A stretch of DNA of 7,325 bases, from assembly GCA_023417975.1 (NCBI GenBank), contig JAEZDX010000425.1, positions 1-7,325 of the forward strand. Direction: 5' to 3'. Below are positions 5,690 through 7,325 of the stretch, in pieces. The notes beneath the pieces are model-generated. The model made no database searches. It saw only the letters and a program-made list of their open reading frames with translations, and had not been told where the DNA came from. The stretch is from Bacillota bacterium. GTDB taxonomy: Bacteria > Bacillota > Clostridia > Clostridiales > Clostridiaceae. Both the position numbers and the translations under genes were made by a program. Position 1 is the stretch's first letter. Every line of letters starts with the position of its first letter.

Positions 5690-6337
5690 TTATACAACAA
5701 TGCACTCTTTTGTGTCCAGATTTACAATTCGTGTTCTTATATCCGATTTTGAAATGTATATAGGCTGACCATCACTATTTATACAATAGGAAATAGGAAT
5801 AGATACTCCGCAGTCCCTATAAGAGCCGTCCGCATGGCTTGCACCTATTATAACGGTATTATATGTTTTGGCAATGTCTTTGGCTTCCTTTATCCACATA
5901 TCAAATTGCTCGTCACTAAACATTCCAACTCCGATAGGGTGTGCAATAAAATCAAAATGTACGCCCGCCCTTTTTAGATCGCGCATGCCCTTTAGTATTT
6001 CCATACAGAGCAAATATCCAATGTTCATACCCTGGAAGTTAACGTATAACGGCTCATTTAGTTCTGCACCTTCATCCGCTGAAGTTTTAGCCCTTTCAAG
6101 GATTTTCTCACCGGCGCTATTTATTATTACCGCTCTGTCCTTATTATCTTTTCGATAAGCTGTAATTATCATTACATTATTTTCTTTTGCAATGGCGCAA
6201 GCGTCTTCCAATGCTTTTTCATTTGAAAGATATCCTTCGGGATATATTATTATATCAACTGCTCCATTAGCTTTTATGTCCTTCAAAAGCCGGTGTACTC
6301 CTTCTTCATGAACAGGCTGCCCTATCAAAACTCTCAT
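5690..6337 (-). CDS. Carbon-nitrogen hydrolase (nitrilase superfamily)-like protein, short
   Basis: Two ATG codons are adjacent at 6340 and 6337. GGAGG (6347-6343) is only 2 bases from the first and 5 from the second, so the second is preferred, giving 215 residues. VLIGQPVHEEGVHRLL is the first strand and helix of the fold. The nitrilase catalytic set Glu-Lys-Cys seems present at Glu34 (IIYPEGYLS), Lys84 (ERAKTSAD) and Cys111 (IGYLLCMEI). At 215 residues it is shorter than the usual 250-300, and the cysteine region lacks the usual R-x-P context, so the enzyme may be divergent. Typical members hydrolyse amides or nitriles in the cytoplasm. The substrate is unknown. It starts 47 bases after the yjdF stop codon with no terminator between, suggesting that the same riboswitch controls it. 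Confidence 0.75.
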   Translation of the reverse strand: MRVLIGQPVHEEGVHRLLKDIKANGAVDIIIYPEGYLSNEKALEDACAIAKENNVMIITAYRKDNKDRAVIINSAGEKILERAKTSADEGAELNEPLYVNFQGMNIGYLLCMEILKGMRDLKRAGVHFDFIAHPIGVGMFSDEQFDMWIKEAKDIAKTYNTVIIGASHADGSYRDCGVSIPISYCINSDGQPIYISKSDIRTRIVNLDTKECIVV

Positions 6338-6384
6338 CATTACCTCCGTAAAAGCTTAAGCTATCATACTATATTTAATTACTA

Positions 6385-6801
6385 TCAATGGCCTCTATGC
6401 TTTTCCTTCTTTTTTTGCTGTTTTAATTCAAATAGTCTTTCTTTTTCCTTTTCTCTCTCTTCTTTTAAGTTAGCTGGTCTATTTGTTTTATTTGCCTCCT
6501 GCTGCTGCTTCATTGCAAGCTGAGCTTTTGTTCCTATTCCTAAGTCTTGGGCTTCTTTTTTTATTTTTCTTTGAAGTCTTTTAGGATTAATTTTGTTTAT
6601 TTCACTTTCATATGCTGCTATAGGAATACTAAATTTAAGGTTGTTATATTCCTTTAAAACAAATTCATAAACCTCATAATCCTTTGGTTCTTCTCCAAAT
6701 ACTACCCTGCAAATACTTAGAGAATTTTCTTCATTTTTTTCAAAAATTCCTACCCAAAAGGGTGCCTCAAAAAATACTGTCAATTTTACACTTGTATTCA
6801 T
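6385..6801 (-). CDS. yjdF: YjdF family protein
   Basis: This 138-residue protein is recognised as YjdF (DUF2992): VKLTVFFEAPFWVGIFE (5-21) at the start, FSIPIAAY (57-64), NPKRLQRKIKKEAQDLGIGT (72-91), and a highly charged Lys/Glu-rich tail from about residue 104 (LKEEREKEKERLFELKQQKK) that is probably a coiled coil or disordered. The molecular function is not established. In Bacillus and relatives the gene is controlled by a riboswitch reported to respond to azaaromatic compounds, and a copy of that RNA is present directly upstream here, which supports the identification. AGGAGG (6815-6810) lies 8 bases before ATG 6801. No membrane segment is visible. It is followed at 47 bases by the hydrolase-like gene. 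Confidence 0.93.
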   Translation of the reverse strand: MNTSVKLTVFFEAPFWVGIFEKNEENSLSICRVVFGEEPKDYEVYEFVLKEYNNLKFSIPIAAYESEINKINPKRLQRKIKKEAQDLGIGTKAQLAMKQQQEANKTNRPANLKEEREKEKERLFELKQQKKKEKHRGH

Positions 6802-6827
6802 AATAATTTCCTCCTGTTTTAAAAATG

Positions 6828-6918
6828 TTACCGGAGAACGGACAACCCCAGGAGGGCAGGTTACTGCTATATATTTAATTTATAGGTCCGGACTACCAAC
6901 CGAAACTGTGTTTTTATC
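6828..6918 (-). ncRNA. yjdF riboswitch
   Basis: On the minus strand the leader contains the conserved blocks of the yjdF motif: GTTTCGGTTGGTAGTCCGGA near 6907-6888, CAGTAACCTGCCCTCCTGGG near 6867-6848, and GTTGTCCGTTCTCCGGT near 6846-6830. CCGGA of the first block can pair with TCCGG of the last, closing the structure, and a variable AT-rich hairpin lies between. The class is reported to bind azaaromatic (aromatic heterocycle) compounds. The AGGAGG of yjdF follows about 15 bases later with no terminator stem in view, so control of translation initiation is likely. Boundaries are approximate. Confidence 0.9.
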
Positions 6919-6929
6919 TCCATGTTATT

Positions 6930-6958
6930 ATTATAATATATGCCCACAACCCAAGCAA
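6930..6958 (-). promoter_or_regulatory. Promoter of the yjdF riboswitch transcript
   Basis: TTGCTT (6958-6953) and a perfect TATAAT (6935-6930) are 17 bases apart on the minus strand. Transcription would start near 6923, just before the riboswitch. The -35 box directly follows the stop codon of the upstream gene. Confidence 0.7.
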
Positions 6959-7325
6959 TTATTTACCTCTATTCCACAGCCATAACGGCGTATGAATGTC
7001 TATTGGACAAAGCTTAGTGCCTTTTAATAATTCTGCCCATCTATTAGCTACAATTTCTTGAACCTTCGATAATTCCATTTCCTGCTTAGTAATAACTCCG
7101 AGCTTTTCACTTGCTTGAATAATGTGTGTATCGGGAGCTACAGTTATATTTTCCCTGTCTACAAATTTCAAATCCGTATATTGTTCCATAACGTATAGCC
7201 AGTAATTCATTATTTTATTACCGCCTAAGTAAGGAAAATTCTTTTTATTGTTAATTATATATTCCTTGATTCTTTTTACCGAATAACCATTTTCAGAAAA
7301 TAACCTGCGCAGGTCACCTTCATAC
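6959..7325 (-). CDS. Possible HhH-GPD-type DNA glycosylase-like protein, C-terminal part
   Basis: The frame is open to the right edge, with about 121 codons visible starting from YEGDLRRLF. An internal ATG at 7210 is unlikely to be the start because the coding frame continues upstream, and the first residues lie beyond the window. LGGNKIMNYWLYVM followed by TVAPDTHIIQASEKLG is reminiscent of the GxGxK...D-T-H arrangement of helix-hairpin-helix base-excision glycosylases, where the Lys and Asp are catalytic. The Lys-Asp distance (28 residues) is longer than in endonuclease III and nearer the archaeal AGOG type. The end PIDIHTPLWLWNRGK is distinctive, but I cannot tie it to a named family. It may instead be an uncharacterised protein. 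The stop codon (TAA 6961-6959) touches the yjdF promoter. Confidence 0.5.
   Translation of the reverse strand, partial: YEGDLRRLFSENGYSVKRIKEYIINNKKNFPYLGGNKIMNYWLYVMEQYTDLKFVDRENITVAPDTHIIQASEKLGVITKQEMELSKVQEIVANRWAELLKGTKLCPIDIHTPLWLWNRGK

Noticed and set aside
6353..6362. Palindrome AGCTTAAGCT before the hydrolase-like gene
   Set aside because: It is a 10-base palindrome with no promoter context and is expected by chance at this composition.
1..7325. CRISPR arrays, insertion sequences, tRNA and rRNA genes
   Set aside because: No regularly spaced repeats, transposase frames, terminal inverted repeats or cloverleaf-like sequences were seen.

Overview
The window is AT-rich and clostridia-like. 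It has short intergenic regions, strong AGGAGG-type ribosome binding sites, and families common in Clostridia and related Firmicutes (CD3324 family, DUF1062, a yjdF riboswitch with its YjdF protein, a GyrI-like protein). The species cannot be named from the sequence. Every gene except one MerR-type regulator is on the minus strand.

Layout from left to right. Positions 1-514 hold the N-terminal 171 residues of an RmlD-like NAD(P)-dependent epimerase/reductase that runs off the left edge. Positions 708-1001 hold a CD3324-family gene broken by an in-frame TAG, with a terminator that overlaps its stop codon. Positions 1146-1775 encode a DUF1062 protein with a zinc-ribbon-like N-terminus and an S4-like C-terminus. 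Each of these last two genes is preceded by the same kind of leader: an 8-codon reading frame with its own Shine-Dalgarno, whose TAG stop falls on the first base of a conserved 11-bp stem. This duplicated leader is the most novel item in the window.

Positions 2026-3643 are a divergent pair: an NADPH-dependent aldehyde/dihydroflavonol-type reductase and a MerR-family regulator. The reductase promoter has the MerR signature, a 19-bp spacer carrying a perfect 7-6-7 dyad, so the pair is probably a small inducible detoxification switch.

Positions 3730-5536 hold a GyrI-like small-molecule-binding protein followed by a WGR-like/beta-propeller protein. They are probably co-transcribed. A perfect 11-bp palindrome upstream may be the operator. 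Positions 5690-6923 hold a yjdF riboswitch, YjdF, and a short carbon-nitrogen hydrolase-like protein, probably in one transcript that starts at a good promoter near 6930-6958. Positions 6959-7325 are the C-terminal part of a possible HhH-GPD-type DNA glycosylase-like protein that enters from the right edge.

The common theme is small-molecule sensing and stress response: a MerR switch, a GyrI-like binding protein, and an azaaromatic-type riboswitch. No insertion sequence, CRISPR array, tRNA or rRNA was seen.
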